From an uncultured bacterium (GTDB lineage: Bacteria > Edwardsbacteria > AC1 > EtOH8): a DNA stretch of 64,000 nucleotides. The first letter of the stretch is position 1. Every line of letters starts with the position of its first letter. Both the position numbers and the translations under genes were made by a program. The notes beneath the pieces are model-generated. The model did not search any database, was not told the DNA's origin, and saw only the letters and a program-made list of their open reading frames with translations. The stretch covers positions 148,158 through 212,157 of the forward strand of contig CALMGM010000010.1 of the NCBI GenBank assembly GCA_937863685.1, given 5' to 3'. Shown here piece after piece: positions 25,557 to 34,021 of this stretch.

Positions 25557-28500
25557 GTATTTTCAAAAGAAAGAACGGACGAACGGCGGACGCCGGCAGC
25601 TCGGCGGAAACCGGGCATGTCTTCGAAAACCGTATCTCCGAGAACGACCTGAACAGCTATCTCACCAGGATCAGCCAGTTCACCGACCTGCTTCCGGCCA
25701 TCATGGAGGGCATCAAGCAGCTTTCGGCCGCCGACAACATCCATTTGACGGTCATCCAGGAGTTCCAGGATAAACTGGCCGAGATATTCCGGGGACAGGA
25801 GGAGATTGCAGGTTATTCCGCCATGGTACTGGATACCAGCCTGGATTACAACCAGTTGATCCTGGAGACCGAGCAGGTCCTTAAGTCGCTGATAACTTCT
25901 TTCGACCAATCGCTGGAACTTAACCGCCAACTGACCGGCGGATTGGAAAGCCTTTCGGAGATATCCAAACAACTGCAGGACCTGGTGGCGGTGATGACCG
26001 AGATGTCCCTGGCCATCAGCCAGGTCTCCCGGAACGCCGAGATCAAGGCCTTCCATGCCGGCAATGTGGGCCGGGGCTTCGGGGTGATCGCCGAGAACAT
26101 GAACAAGCTATCCCTGGAGCTGAGGCAAGCCGCGGGGAAAGCCCCCGAATTGGATTCCTCCCTTAAGGAAAAGATCGCCCGGGCCGCCCAGGGTTTGGTA
26201 CGGGCCAAGGAGCTGGCGGCCAGCCTTAAGGAGATCTCGACATCTATGGAGGCCGAACTGTCGGATATCTACCAGGCCAACCAGCTGATAGTGCAGGGTT
26301 TTCAGGAGATGCGCCGGCATTCCGACAGCCAGGAGGAGATAAAGGACCGGCTGCTGTCCGGCATTGCCGATATCAGCGAGATCACGGCCAATCTGGGCAT
26401 AAACCAGGAGGTGGTGGCCTCGGTGCTGACCACCGAGATGGCCAGCGTGGGGCAGATAGAATTCGTCCGCGAGCAGTTGGAGGCGGCCCGGGCGGTATGG
26501 CAGAAACGGCCCTCCCCTTCCATCCTGCGGGAGCTATCCTTAAAATTGAAGCATCTCCAGTCGGCTCTGGGGTTTTCCGTCAGCCACTGGCACGGTCTGC
26601 AGGAATCGGTCATTGGGCTGAAGAGCACCGCCCTGCAGGAGGAGAAGATCTCCACCCAGGTATGGGCCGAAATGGAGCGGCTGTTCGGGGGCATCGACGG
26701 GCTGGGCCACGAGGTGCTGCAGATAGTGCTCAAGCTGGAATCGGTGACCAGCCGGGCCGATGGCATCCAGAAAAATTTGAGAATCTCCACCGAGAACCTG
26801 GGATTGCTCCGCCGCCTGCTGGATGAATTCAGGACCATCAGCGCCGGCATCTCCCGGGACCTGGCCGAACTTCAGGAGACCGGCCAGGGGATCCGCTCCT
26901 TTGCGGAGCAGGTCAAACTGCTGGCCTTCTACTCGGCGGTGGAGGTGGCCGATATGGGGCAGTGGACCAAGGAGCTGGAGCCGATAGTCTCGCAGACCAG
27001 AGGCCTGGCCCTGCAGGCCGAAAGCGATTCGGCCAAGATGACTCCGATGCTGGCGGAGCTCCAGAAGCAGTTCCTGAACACCGTATCGCTGCTGGACCGG
27101 AACATAGAAATGGTCGGTCTCAACTTGACCGATATCGCACAGGCCGATATCTCCCTGAACAAGGTGCTGGAGGAGACCGGAAGACTGTCCGCTATCGGGA
27201 GCAGCGCCAAGATCGGGATAGATGCCCAGATGGCCGACCGCAACGGCCTGGTGGAGGTGTATTCCCACTACGCCAATTCATTCCGGGCGGTCAGCAGCAA
27301 CCTGGAGATGATCCAGCGGCTGTTCAAACAGGCCCATGAATCGCTGCTGGGCTTCGGGCAGATCGCCGGACAGCTGTTCGGCCAGATAGACGAACGGATC
27401 TTCAAAGAGGATCTCGGCGGGATATTGAAATTAACCCTGCCCTCGGAGCCCCTGACCCTGGACCCGGCCATGAGGACCGACGCCACATCCAACGAAGTGG
27501 TGGCTCAGATATTCGAGGGCCTGGTGCAGTTCGATGCCGGGGTCAACGTGCTGCCGGCCATCGCCACCCACTGGAGCATATCCGGCGACGGCCTGGAATG
27601 GACTTTCAATATCAAGAAGGGTGTCAAATTTCACAACGGAAGGGAGCTGACCTCCGACGACGTGAAATACACCCTGGAGCGGCTTTTGAGCCCGGCCCTG
27701 AATTCTCCCAACGCCTATTTCGTGGATATGATAGAGGGGGCGGCCGATTTCCGGGCCAGCCGGGTCAATTCCGTCAAGGGGATCAGGATCATAGATCCCT
27801 GCACCCTGGTCATCCGGCTGGAATCGGCCTACATGCCATTTTTGGCAAACCTGGCATCCTCGGTAACGGCCATAGTTCCCAAAGAGGAAGTGTTGAAGGC
27901 CGGAGGCAATTTAAGCAAGAACCCCATCGGAACCGGGCCTTTTAAGTTTAAAGAATGGATCCCCGGCAGCAAAATTGAACTAGCCAGGTTCAACGACTAT
28001 TACGAACAGAAGGTCTCCCTGAAGGGGATAATTTACCATACCGACATTCCCGAGAACCAGCGAAGCGAAAAATTGGAGCACCGGGAGATAGATCAGCTTG
28101 AGGTCAGGGGCAGGGAGAGGGAGGAGATCTGCGCCCGGGGAAATTGCCAGGTGGAGAAGCTTCCGGCCCTGAATGTCCAGTACATCTGCATAAATGTCAG
28201 CATATCCACACCTTTCGTAGATAAGCGGGTAAGGCAGGCCCTTAACTATGCCTTGGATAAAAACAATCTGATCGATGCCAGCAGCCTGCGGGCCGAAGCT
28301 ACGGTGGCCAGGGGGATCTTCCCGCCGGGGTTGGCGGCCTACAACCCGGACCTGGAGGGATATGTCTACAATCCGGAAAAGGCCAAAGCCCTGCTGGCCC
28401 AGGCCGGCTATGCCGGCGGCTTGTCCGGCGAATATCTGATGGATATCCGGGACAACCGGGAGCAGATGGAGCGGGCCGAGATAATAATCAACCAGTGCCG

Positions 28501-28912
28501 CAAGGTGGGCATCATGCTGAAGGCCAATCCCTTGCCCTGGAAGGAGCTGTTGGAGAGGTCCTACGATGGGCAGTCGGTCCTGTCGGTCCGGGGCTGGTCC
28601 TCCGACAACGGCGATCCCGACAATTTCCTCTATCCGCTGTTCCATTCCAAGAACTGGGGCCGGCCGGGGAATACCTCGTTCTATAAGTCCCCAAAAGTCG
28701 ATGAGATGCTGACCCGGGCCCTGGCGGTGAGAAATCCGGTGGAGCGCCTGAATTTTTACCGGGAGATAGAGCAGCTGGTGGTGGAGGACGCCCCCTGGGT
28801 CTTCCTGTATCACTCCATGAAATACATGGCCACCAATCCCTACGTCCACGGCTACCGGATACGCCCGATGGGCGCGGCCCGGCTGAAGGACTGCTGGATG
28901 GAGGCCGACTGA
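25553..28912 (+). CDS. Chemoreceptor-like coiled coil fused to family-5 solute-binding protein
   Basis: A 1119-residue protein without signal peptide or membrane segment. Residues about 30-600 are alpha-helical coiled coil; near 160-186 it has AEIKAFHAGNVGRGF and GVIAENMNKLSLELR, matching the tip of chemoreceptor signalling domains (IEAARAGEQGRGFAVVA in Tsr). Residues about 620-1115 are a complete periplasmic peptide-binding type domain (SBP_bac_5): LTLPSEPLTLDPAMRTDATS, VKFHNGRELTSDDVKYTLER, NPIGTGPFKFKEW, YICINVSISTPFVDKRVRQA and DFN-like LFHSKNWGRPGN. SBP domains normally lie in the periplasm; here the domain would face the cytoplasm. Such fusions might sense an internal ligand and signal to a chemotaxis kinase. 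Function is inferred only from architecture. Confidence 0.78.
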   Translation: MSIFKRKNGRTADAGSSAETGHVFENRISENDLNSYLTRISQFTDLLPAIMEGIKQLSAADNIHLTVIQEFQDKLAEIFRGQEEIAGYSAMVLDTSLDYNQLILETEQVLKSLITSFDQSLELNRQLTGGLESLSEISKQLQDLVAVMTEMSLAISQVSRNAEIKAFHAGNVGRGFGVIAENMNKLSLELRQAAGKAPELDSSLKEKIARAAQGLVRAKELAASLKEISTSMEAELSDIYQANQLIVQGFQEMRRHSDSQEEIKDRLLSGIADISEITANLGINQEVVASVLTTEMASVGQIEFVREQLEAARAVWQKRPSPSILRELSLKLKHLQSALGFSVSHWHGLQESVIGLKSTALQEEKISTQVWAEMERLFGGIDGLGHEVLQIVLKLESVTSRADGIQKNLRISTENLGLLRRLLDEFRTISAGISRDLAELQETGQGIRSFAEQVKLLAFYSAVEVADMGQWTKELEPIVSQTRGLALQAESDSAKMTPMLAELQKQFLNTVSLLDRNIEMVGLNLTDIAQADISLNKVLEETGRLSAIGSSAKIGIDAQMADRNGLVEVYSHYANSFRAVSSNLEMIQRLFKQAHESLLGFGQIAGQLFGQIDERIFKEDLGGILKLTLPSEPLTLDPAMRTDATSNEVVAQIFEGLVQFDAGVNVLPAIATHWSISGDGLEWTFNIKKGVKFHNGRELTSDDVKYTLERLLSPALNSPNAYFVDMIEGAADFRASRVNSVKGIRIIDPCTLVIRLESAYMPFLANLASSVTAIVPKEEVLKAGGNLSKNPIGTGPFKFKEWIPGSKIELARFNDYYEQKVSLKGIIYHTDIPENQRSEKLEHREIDQLEVRGREREEICARGNCQVEKLPALNVQYICINVSISTPFVDKRVRQALNYALDKNNLIDASSLRAEATVARGIFPPGLAAYNPDLEGYVYNPEKAKALLAQAGYAGGLSGEYLMDIRDNREQMERAEIIINQCRKVGIMLKANPLPWKELLERSYDGQSVLSVRGWSSDNGDPDNFLYPLFHSKNWGRPGNTSFYKSPKVDEMLTRALAVRNPVERLNFYREIEQLVVEDAPWVFLYHSMKYMATNPYVHGYRIRPMGAARLKDCWMEAD

Positions 28913-28919
28913 AAATCAC

Positions 28920-29588
28920 ATGATCAATACAATGGCAAGAGAGGACAAAAGAAGCTGCAATCAGCTGAGGCCGGTGAGAATAACTTCCGGCTACCTGAGG
29001 AACACCCCGGAATCGGTGCTGGTGGAATTCGGCAACACGGCCCTGATATGCACCGCCACCCTGGAGGAGAAAGTGCCGCCTTTCCTGAAGGGGCAGGGCA
29101 AAGGATGGGTCACCGCCGAGTACGGCATGCTGCCCCGCTCCGGCCTGGAGAGGGTCCCCCGGGAAAATTTCAAAGGCGGGCGCAGCCTGGAGATCTCCCG
29201 TCTGATAGGCCGGTCGCTGCGGATGTCGGCCGATCTGAAGATCCTGGGCGAGCGGACCGTCACCGTGGGCTGGGTGGCCCTCGGCCTGGCGGATAAAAAG
29301 CTGTTCCGTCAAAAGCTGATCAGAAGATCGTTCCTGGCCGACCAGGCTGCCGCGGTCAGCGTGGGGATCTGCGGAAGATCCCTATTGTTGGACCTGTGCT
29401 ATTCCGAGGATTCATCGGCCGATGTGGACATGAATGTGGTGGCCCTCAAAAAAGGCGGGCTGGTGGAGGTGCAGGGCACGGCGGAGAAAATACCGTATAC
29501 CATAGGCCAGATGGACAAAATGGTAAGCCTGGCCCTGTCCGGGATCAAACAGCTTTTCGCCGAACAAGACCGGGCGCTGAAAGGCTGA
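28920..29588 (+). CDS. rph: RNase PH with in-frame internal deletion
   Basis: A 222-residue RNase PH, about 16-20 shorter than usual. Conserved parts are SVLVEFGNTALICTATLEE (quoted in two: VLVEFGNTALIC, TATLEE), FLKGQGKGWVTAEYGMLPR, GGRSLEISRLIGRSLR, LCYSEDSSADVDMNVV and VEVQGTAEKIPYT. Between ERTVTV and WVALGLADKK the usual DCDVLQADGGTRTASITGA block is missing. That block contains the Gly-Thr-Arg residues that bind phosphate, so phosphorolysis is probably lost. RNase PH trims tRNA 3' ends. No SD is obvious; the gene overlaps closely with the neighbouring RluD-type gene. A sequencing or assembly error of about 57 bases is an alternative. Confidence 0.82.
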   Translation: MINTMAREDKRSCNQLRPVRITSGYLRNTPESVLVEFGNTALICTATLEEKVPPFLKGQGKGWVTAEYGMLPRSGLERVPRENFKGGRSLEISRLIGRSLRMSADLKILGERTVTVGWVALGLADKKLFRQKLIRRSFLADQAAAVSVGICGRSLLLDLCYSEDSSADVDMNVVALKKGGLVEVQGTAEKIPYTIGQMDKMVSLALSGIKQLFAEQDRALKG

Positions 29589-30563
29589 ATGTCAATCCCC
29601 ACCGACATCACAGTATCCTCACAACAGAAACCGGTCCGGCTGGACAGGTATCTTATCTGTCAAGGCTTGAACATCTCTCGCAACCGGATACAGGGCCTGA
29701 TCCAATCCGGGAACATCACCGTCAACGGCCGCGCCGCCTCCCCCTCATATCTGGTCCGGCCTGGCGACCAGGTCCATCTCCGGCAGGAGGCCGGACCATT
29801 AAAAAGAGGCCGGCCTGAAGCAGAGGACATCCCGCTGGATGTGGTCTTTGAAGACAGCGACCTGATGGTGGTCAACAAGCCGGCCGGGATGGTGGTGCAC
29901 CCGGCGGCCGGCAATTACAGCGGAACCCTGGTCAACGCCCTGCTTCACCACTCAAATCACCTTTCGGATGCCGGGGACGGCCAGCGTCCCGGCATACTGC
30001 ACCGGCTGGACAAGGATACCTCGGGCCTGCTGTTGGTGGCCAAGACCGAACGGGCCCATGCCAAACTGGCCCTGCAGATGGGGGCCCGAAAGATCACCCG
30101 GCGCTACCAAGCGCTGGCCTGGGGACCAATGGAGGAGCCGGAGGGGACCATCAACGCTCCCATCGGCCGGTCCGCTTTCGACCGCAAGAAGATGGATGTC
30201 TCGGCCATCCGGGGGCGGAATGCGGTCACCCACTACCGGGTGCTGGGCCACTATAAAATGATCAGCCACCTGGAGCTGAAGCTGGAAACCGGGCGCACCC
30301 ACCAGATAAGGGTGCATCTCAAACATCTGGGGCATCCCATAGTCGGAGATGTTGCTTACGGCGGCACCGGCCGGCCGGTGATAACAGCTTATGCCAGGCA
30401 CGATCCCAAGCCGGCCGAAAAGATCCTGGATTCCATTGACCGCCAGGCCCTGCATGCCGCGGTCCTGGGGTTCATCCACCCGGCCACCGGAAAATACCTG
30501 GAGTTCTCGGCGCCGCTTCCGGACGACATGGAGGGTCTGATCAAAATGCTGAAAACCCTTTAA
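29589..30563 (+). CDS. rluD: RluD-type 23S rRNA pseudouridine synthase
   Basis: A 324-residue protein of the RluA family. Residues about 15-75 form an S4 RNA-binding domain (LDRYLICQGLNISRNRIQGL). The catalytic aspartate is in HRLDKDTSGLLLVAKT near residue 139. Other motifs are VVNKPAGMVVHP near 94 and TGRTHQIRVHLKHLGHPIVGD near 233. It converts specific uridines of 23S rRNA (positions 1911, 1915 and 1917 in the E. coli enzyme) to pseudouridine. It starts one base after the rph stop. The precise target could be that of RluD or a relative. Confidence 0.88.
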   Translation: MSIPTDITVSSQQKPVRLDRYLICQGLNISRNRIQGLIQSGNITVNGRAASPSYLVRPGDQVHLRQEAGPLKRGRPEAEDIPLDVVFEDSDLMVVNKPAGMVVHPAAGNYSGTLVNALLHHSNHLSDAGDGQRPGILHRLDKDTSGLLLVAKTERAHAKLALQMGARKITRRYQALAWGPMEEPEGTINAPIGRSAFDRKKMDVSAIRGRNAVTHYRVLGHYKMISHLELKLETGRTHQIRVHLKHLGHPIVGDVAYGGTGRPVITAYARHDPKPAEKILDSIDRQALHAAVLGFIHPATGKYLEFSAPLPDDMEGLIKMLKTL

Positions 30564-30566
30564 CCC

Positions 30567-30596
30567 TTGACAAATACGATGATAAATTGGTATATT
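30567..30596 (+). promoter_or_regulatory. Sigma-70-type promoter
   Basis: TTGACA at 30567-30572 and TATATT at 30591-30596 with an 18-base spacer precede the OmpA-family gene by 51 bases. The gene also has a strong AGGAGGAG ribosome-binding site at about 30637. A second TTGACA at 30614 has no obvious -10. Confidence 0.6.
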
Positions 30597-30647
30597 TAAT
30601 TTTGTTATATCTTTTGACAAAATAATGAACGGTTTAGGAGGAGTATC

Positions 30648-32648
30648 ATGAGGTTTCTTAAGACGCTGGTATTGTCGGTCCTGATGTCGGCATTGTTCAT
30701 AAGCGCCGGGCAGGCCTACAATCCGCCGGCCTTCGACGGGGGCAACGGCACTTTCAAGGTCTCATCGGCCCGGACCCTGGGCCGGGGCATGCTGGGAGTG
30801 GGTTTTTTGGAATCGGACCTGTTCTCCCAGACATTGATAAAGGGCGAACCTTTCTTTCAAGGCGACACCATGACCGGGGGCAAGGGGGACCAGCAATATA
30901 CCGGCTGGTCCCGGCTGTCCATAACCTACGCCCCGCTGGATTATTTTGAGTTCTCCATCGCCCCCCGGATGTTCGTGGTCTACGACCGGCATTCCAACGT
31001 GGAGGGTATTACCGGCCGGACCAGGTATGACAAGATCAATTACGATCTGGCCCAGTTCTGGCTGAGGGACCTGCTGATAAAGACCAAGGTCTCCTATCCC
31101 TCCAAGGTCTACGGAAAGGCAAAGTTCTCCTATGCGGTGGGGCTGGAGCCGTTTGTGTCGATAGGTTTTCCGGTGACCACATCGTACATCTATACCGATA
31201 ATCCTTCGGTTCCCGACCGGGCGGATTCCGCTTTGGTCACCCATGGCTTCATCGACCTGGTGGGCCACACCGCCGATTTTGGCGCCAAATTCCTTACCAC
31301 CCTTACCCTGGGTCCGGCCTCCCTGCACGGTAACATTGGATACCTGAAGGCCGGCAACGCCAAGGAATCGTTCGGCATCCGGACCGATACTCTGGTATGG
31401 GCCGCCGACACTTTGATGGATACCACCGATTTAGCCGGCCTGGTTTATCCCGCGGCGGTCGGCATTCCGGTCAGGGAGAACAAGATCATGTGGGGCACCG
31501 CCTTCGAGATAGACGCCGGGCCATATGTCACGTTTGTGCTGGAGGCCAACGGAGAAAAGCTCAAGAGTAAAAAGTCATATTTCCACGGCAGCCCGGCCAA
31601 GATCACGCCCGGCATCCGGTTCAAGACCCCGGGCGGCTTCACCATCGACGGCGGCTGCGAGTTCAAGATGACCAAGAATTCCTCGGCCCCGGAGTGGAAC
31701 GCCCTGTTCGGATTCTCGGTTTCCTCCCAAACCCTGGCCAAGCCCAAGCCGGTGCCCCAGGGGGTGATCTCGGGCAAGGTGCTGATCGCCAACACCGATT
31801 CCGTACTGATGGCCACCATCACCATGCCGGGATATCTGGTGGATTCCACCAACCAGCCCAAGCCGATATTGCAGAAGGCCGACGGCAGCTTCACCATCAC
31901 CGTTCCCCCGGGAACCTACCGGATGCGGGTGGCGGCCGGCGACTCCTTCCTGTGGCAGGAGCGGGCGGCGGTGGTGACCGACGGCCAGACCCTGATGATG
32001 GACTTTCCCATCAAAAGAAAAGAATACCCCAAGGGCACCATCACCGGCAAGGTGGTGGACAAGAAGACCGGCAATCCCATGGGCGCCACATTGTATTTCT
32101 ACGGCCCGGACCGCAAGGCCATGGACAACCCGGTCACCAGCGACCTGCTGACCGGCATCTACAGCGTCCAGCTGCCGCCCAACATCTACAACATCCAGGC
32201 CCATGCCGAGGGTTACAACATCGAAACCGCCCCGGCTCCGGTCAACGACAAGCAGACCTTCATCCAGAACTTCGAGATGCGGATCATCCCCAAGAAGGGC
32301 GAAAAGGTGGTGCTGGCCGGCATCAAGTTCCGCACCGGCAAGGCCGACATCATGGCCAGCTCCTATCCCATCCTGGACGAGGCCGCCAAGCTGCTGAAAG
32401 AGAATCCCACCATCAAGGTGGAGATCGGCGGACACACCGACAGCCGCGGCAGCGCCGCCAGGAACCAGAGGCTGTCCGAGGCCCGGGCCATCTCGGTGCG
32501 CAATTACCTGATCAACCGGCACGGCATCACCGGCGACCGGCTGACCGCGGTGGGCTACGGCGAGGATATGCCGATGGAGACCAACAAAACGGCCAGGGGC
32601 CGGGCGGCCAACCGCCGGATCGAATTCGTGGTGATGAGCCAGCAGTAA
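30648..32648 (+). CDS. OmpA-family outer-membrane protein with carboxypeptidase-regulatory-like domains
   Basis: A 666-residue exported protein with signal peptide MRFLKTLVLSVLMSALFISA. Residues about 30-350 are beta-rich and may form a barrel or membrane-associated region. Residues about 375-540 hold two CarboxypepD_reg/PEGA-like modules (GVISGKVLIANTDS, GTITGKVVDKKTGNPMGAT, each followed by a PP(G/N) turn). Residues about 560-665 are an OmpA C-terminal peptidoglycan-binding domain with GGHTDSRGSAARNQRLSEAR and AANRRIEFVVM. It has a strong ribosome-binding site. Likely anchors the outer membrane to the cell wall. Confidence 0.82.
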   Translation: MRFLKTLVLSVLMSALFISAGQAYNPPAFDGGNGTFKVSSARTLGRGMLGVGFLESDLFSQTLIKGEPFFQGDTMTGGKGDQQYTGWSRLSITYAPLDYFEFSIAPRMFVVYDRHSNVEGITGRTRYDKINYDLAQFWLRDLLIKTKVSYPSKVYGKAKFSYAVGLEPFVSIGFPVTTSYIYTDNPSVPDRADSALVTHGFIDLVGHTADFGAKFLTTLTLGPASLHGNIGYLKAGNAKESFGIRTDTLVWAADTLMDTTDLAGLVYPAAVGIPVRENKIMWGTAFEIDAGPYVTFVLEANGEKLKSKKSYFHGSPAKITPGIRFKTPGGFTIDGGCEFKMTKNSSAPEWNALFGFSVSSQTLAKPKPVPQGVISGKVLIANTDSVLMATITMPGYLVDSTNQPKPILQKADGSFTITVPPGTYRMRVAAGDSFLWQERAAVVTDGQTLMMDFPIKRKEYPKGTITGKVVDKKTGNPMGATLYFYGPDRKAMDNPVTSDLLTGIYSVQLPPNIYNIQAHAEGYNIETAPAPVNDKQTFIQNFEMRIIPKKGEKVVLAGIKFRTGKADIMASSYPILDEAAKLLKENPTIKVEIGGHTDSRGSAARNQRLSEARAISVRNYLINRHGITGDRLTAVGYGEDMPMETNKTARGRAANRRIEFVVMSQQ

Positions 32649-32666
32649 ACGGCTATCATCATAATC

Positions 32667-32708
32667 AAGGCGAAGGATGGAAACATCCTTCGCCTTTTTG
32701 TTATTTTT
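32667..32708 (+). terminator. Intrinsic terminator
   Basis: Stem AAGGCGAAGGATG / CATCCTTCGCCTT (32667-32679 with 32684-32696), GAAA tetraloop, followed by TTTTGTTATTTTT. A textbook rho-independent terminator ending the OmpA-family transcript. Confidence 0.9.
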
Positions 32709-32725
32709 CGCATCAGCTTTTCGGG

Positions 32726-32755
32726 TTGACAATAACCCCGCAATTAAGCTATTAT
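32726..32755 (+). promoter_or_regulatory. Sigma-70-type promoter
   Basis: TTGACA at 32726-32731 and TATTAT at 32750-32755, spacer 18, right after the terminator and 18 bases before the next gene. It would drive the sugar-nucleotide genes 32774-36971. Confidence 0.6.
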
Positions 32756-32773
32756 TAACCATCTATCAACCCG

Positions 32774-34021
32774 ATGGTAATCAGTCAAATGCATAATATC
32801 ATCTTATACGAGGATCATCTTTATCCCGAGCTGTATCCCCTGACCTATTTAAGGCCGGTCTGGGACTTGAAGTGCGGGGCTTTTTCGCTGAAACAGCGGC
32901 TGGAAAAGGGCGTCAAGCCGGCCATCGTTCACCAATGGACCAGCCGGGGAAGAAGTGCCTTCTCCAATAAAACAGAACTCGGCAAAGGGGCGGTGATCTT
33001 GGTCAACGGGCGGGCATACATCTCCCAAAAGGACCTGTCCGCTTTGCTGAAAACCAAGGGTAAGGCGGCCATCACGGTCGGCGGCTTTATTGCCGCGCTG
33101 AAACTGGATGATGCGCCGGGCATTGGAAAAATATTATCCTCCGAACCGGATGAAAGCATTTTGCTCAAGCTGGCCGAAGGGGCCAAAGAAATTTCATCGT
33201 CGGCTAAAATGTTTCGCTATCTGTGGGAATTGGTCGATCACAATAGCCAGGCCATAGCGCACGATGCCGGTTATTTCAAGAGCAGTTCCTTCCCATTGCC
33301 CAAAGGGTCGTACCTGCTGGGGAAACGCAGCGATCTGAAATTATCGGCCAAGGCCGTCATCGAGCCGGGTTCGGTGATAGACACCCGGCAGGGGCCGGTG
33401 ATCATCGAGGCCGGGGCGGTCATCCGGCCCTTCAGCCGGATAGAGGGGCCCTGCTATATCGGCCCCGAGGCGCTGATAGACGGGGCCAAGCTCCGGCCCG
33501 GGGTTTCCGCCGGGCGGGGCTGCAAGCTGGCCGGCGAGATCGAGGAATCGGTGATAATGGATTTTTCCAACAAGCACCATGACGGATTTCTGGGGCACAG
33601 CTATCTGGGCAGCTGGGTGAACCTGGGGGCCCAGACCTGTAATTCGGACCTCAAGAACAATTACGGCAGCGTTACCGTCTGGGCCAACGGAAAATACGTC
33701 GACTCCGGCCGGATCAAGCTAGGCTGTTTCATAGGCGATCACAGCAAGACCGCCATCGGCACCATGATCAACACCGGCGCGGTGGTGGGCATCGGCTGCA
33801 ACATCTTCGGCGGGCCGGTGAAAAAATACCTGCCGTCCTTCAGCTGGGGATGCAGCGAGGGAGCCCACGATCATAAACTGGAGAAGGCCCTGACCACTTG
33901 CCGGATGGTCATGGAGCGGCGAAAACAGGAGATATCGGAAGCCGATATCGAGCAGATGAAAAAGATATTTGACGCTACGGCCCGGGACCGGGAAAATATT
34001 TCCGGAGGCAAGAATAGATGA
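32774..34021 (+). CDS. GlmU-like sugar-phosphate nucleotidyltransferase / acyltransferase
   Basis: A 415-residue protein with features of the alternative bacterial GlmU-like family. Residues about 1-200 are a divergent nucleotidyltransferase domain (NIILYEDHLYPELYPLTYLR, RPVWDLKCGAFSLKQRLEKG). Residues about 200-380 form a left-handed beta-helix (hexapeptide repeats: VIEPGSVIDTRQGPVIIEAG, GPCYIGPEALIDGAKLRPGV, GAVVGIGCNIFGG). It is probably an activator or acetyltransferase for UDP-GlcNAc-type sugars. An upstream ATG (32774) or MHNIIL ATG at 32789 may be the start. Overlaps the next gene by ATGA. Confidence 0.75.
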   Translation: MVISQMHNIILYEDHLYPELYPLTYLRPVWDLKCGAFSLKQRLEKGVKPAIVHQWTSRGRSAFSNKTELGKGAVILVNGRAYISQKDLSALLKTKGKAAITVGGFIAALKLDDAPGIGKILSSEPDESILLKLAEGAKEISSSAKMFRYLWELVDHNSQAIAHDAGYFKSSSFPLPKGSYLLGKRSDLKLSAKAVIEPGSVIDTRQGPVIIEAGAVIRPFSRIEGPCYIGPEALIDGAKLRPGVSAGRGCKLAGEIEESVIMDFSNKHHDGFLGHSYLGSWVNLGAQTCNSDLKNNYGSVTVWANGKYVDSGRIKLGCFIGDHSKTAIGTMINTGAVVGIGCNIFGGPVKKYLPSFSWGCSEGAHDHKLEKALTTCRMVMERRKQEISEADIEQMKKIFDATARDRENISGGKNR

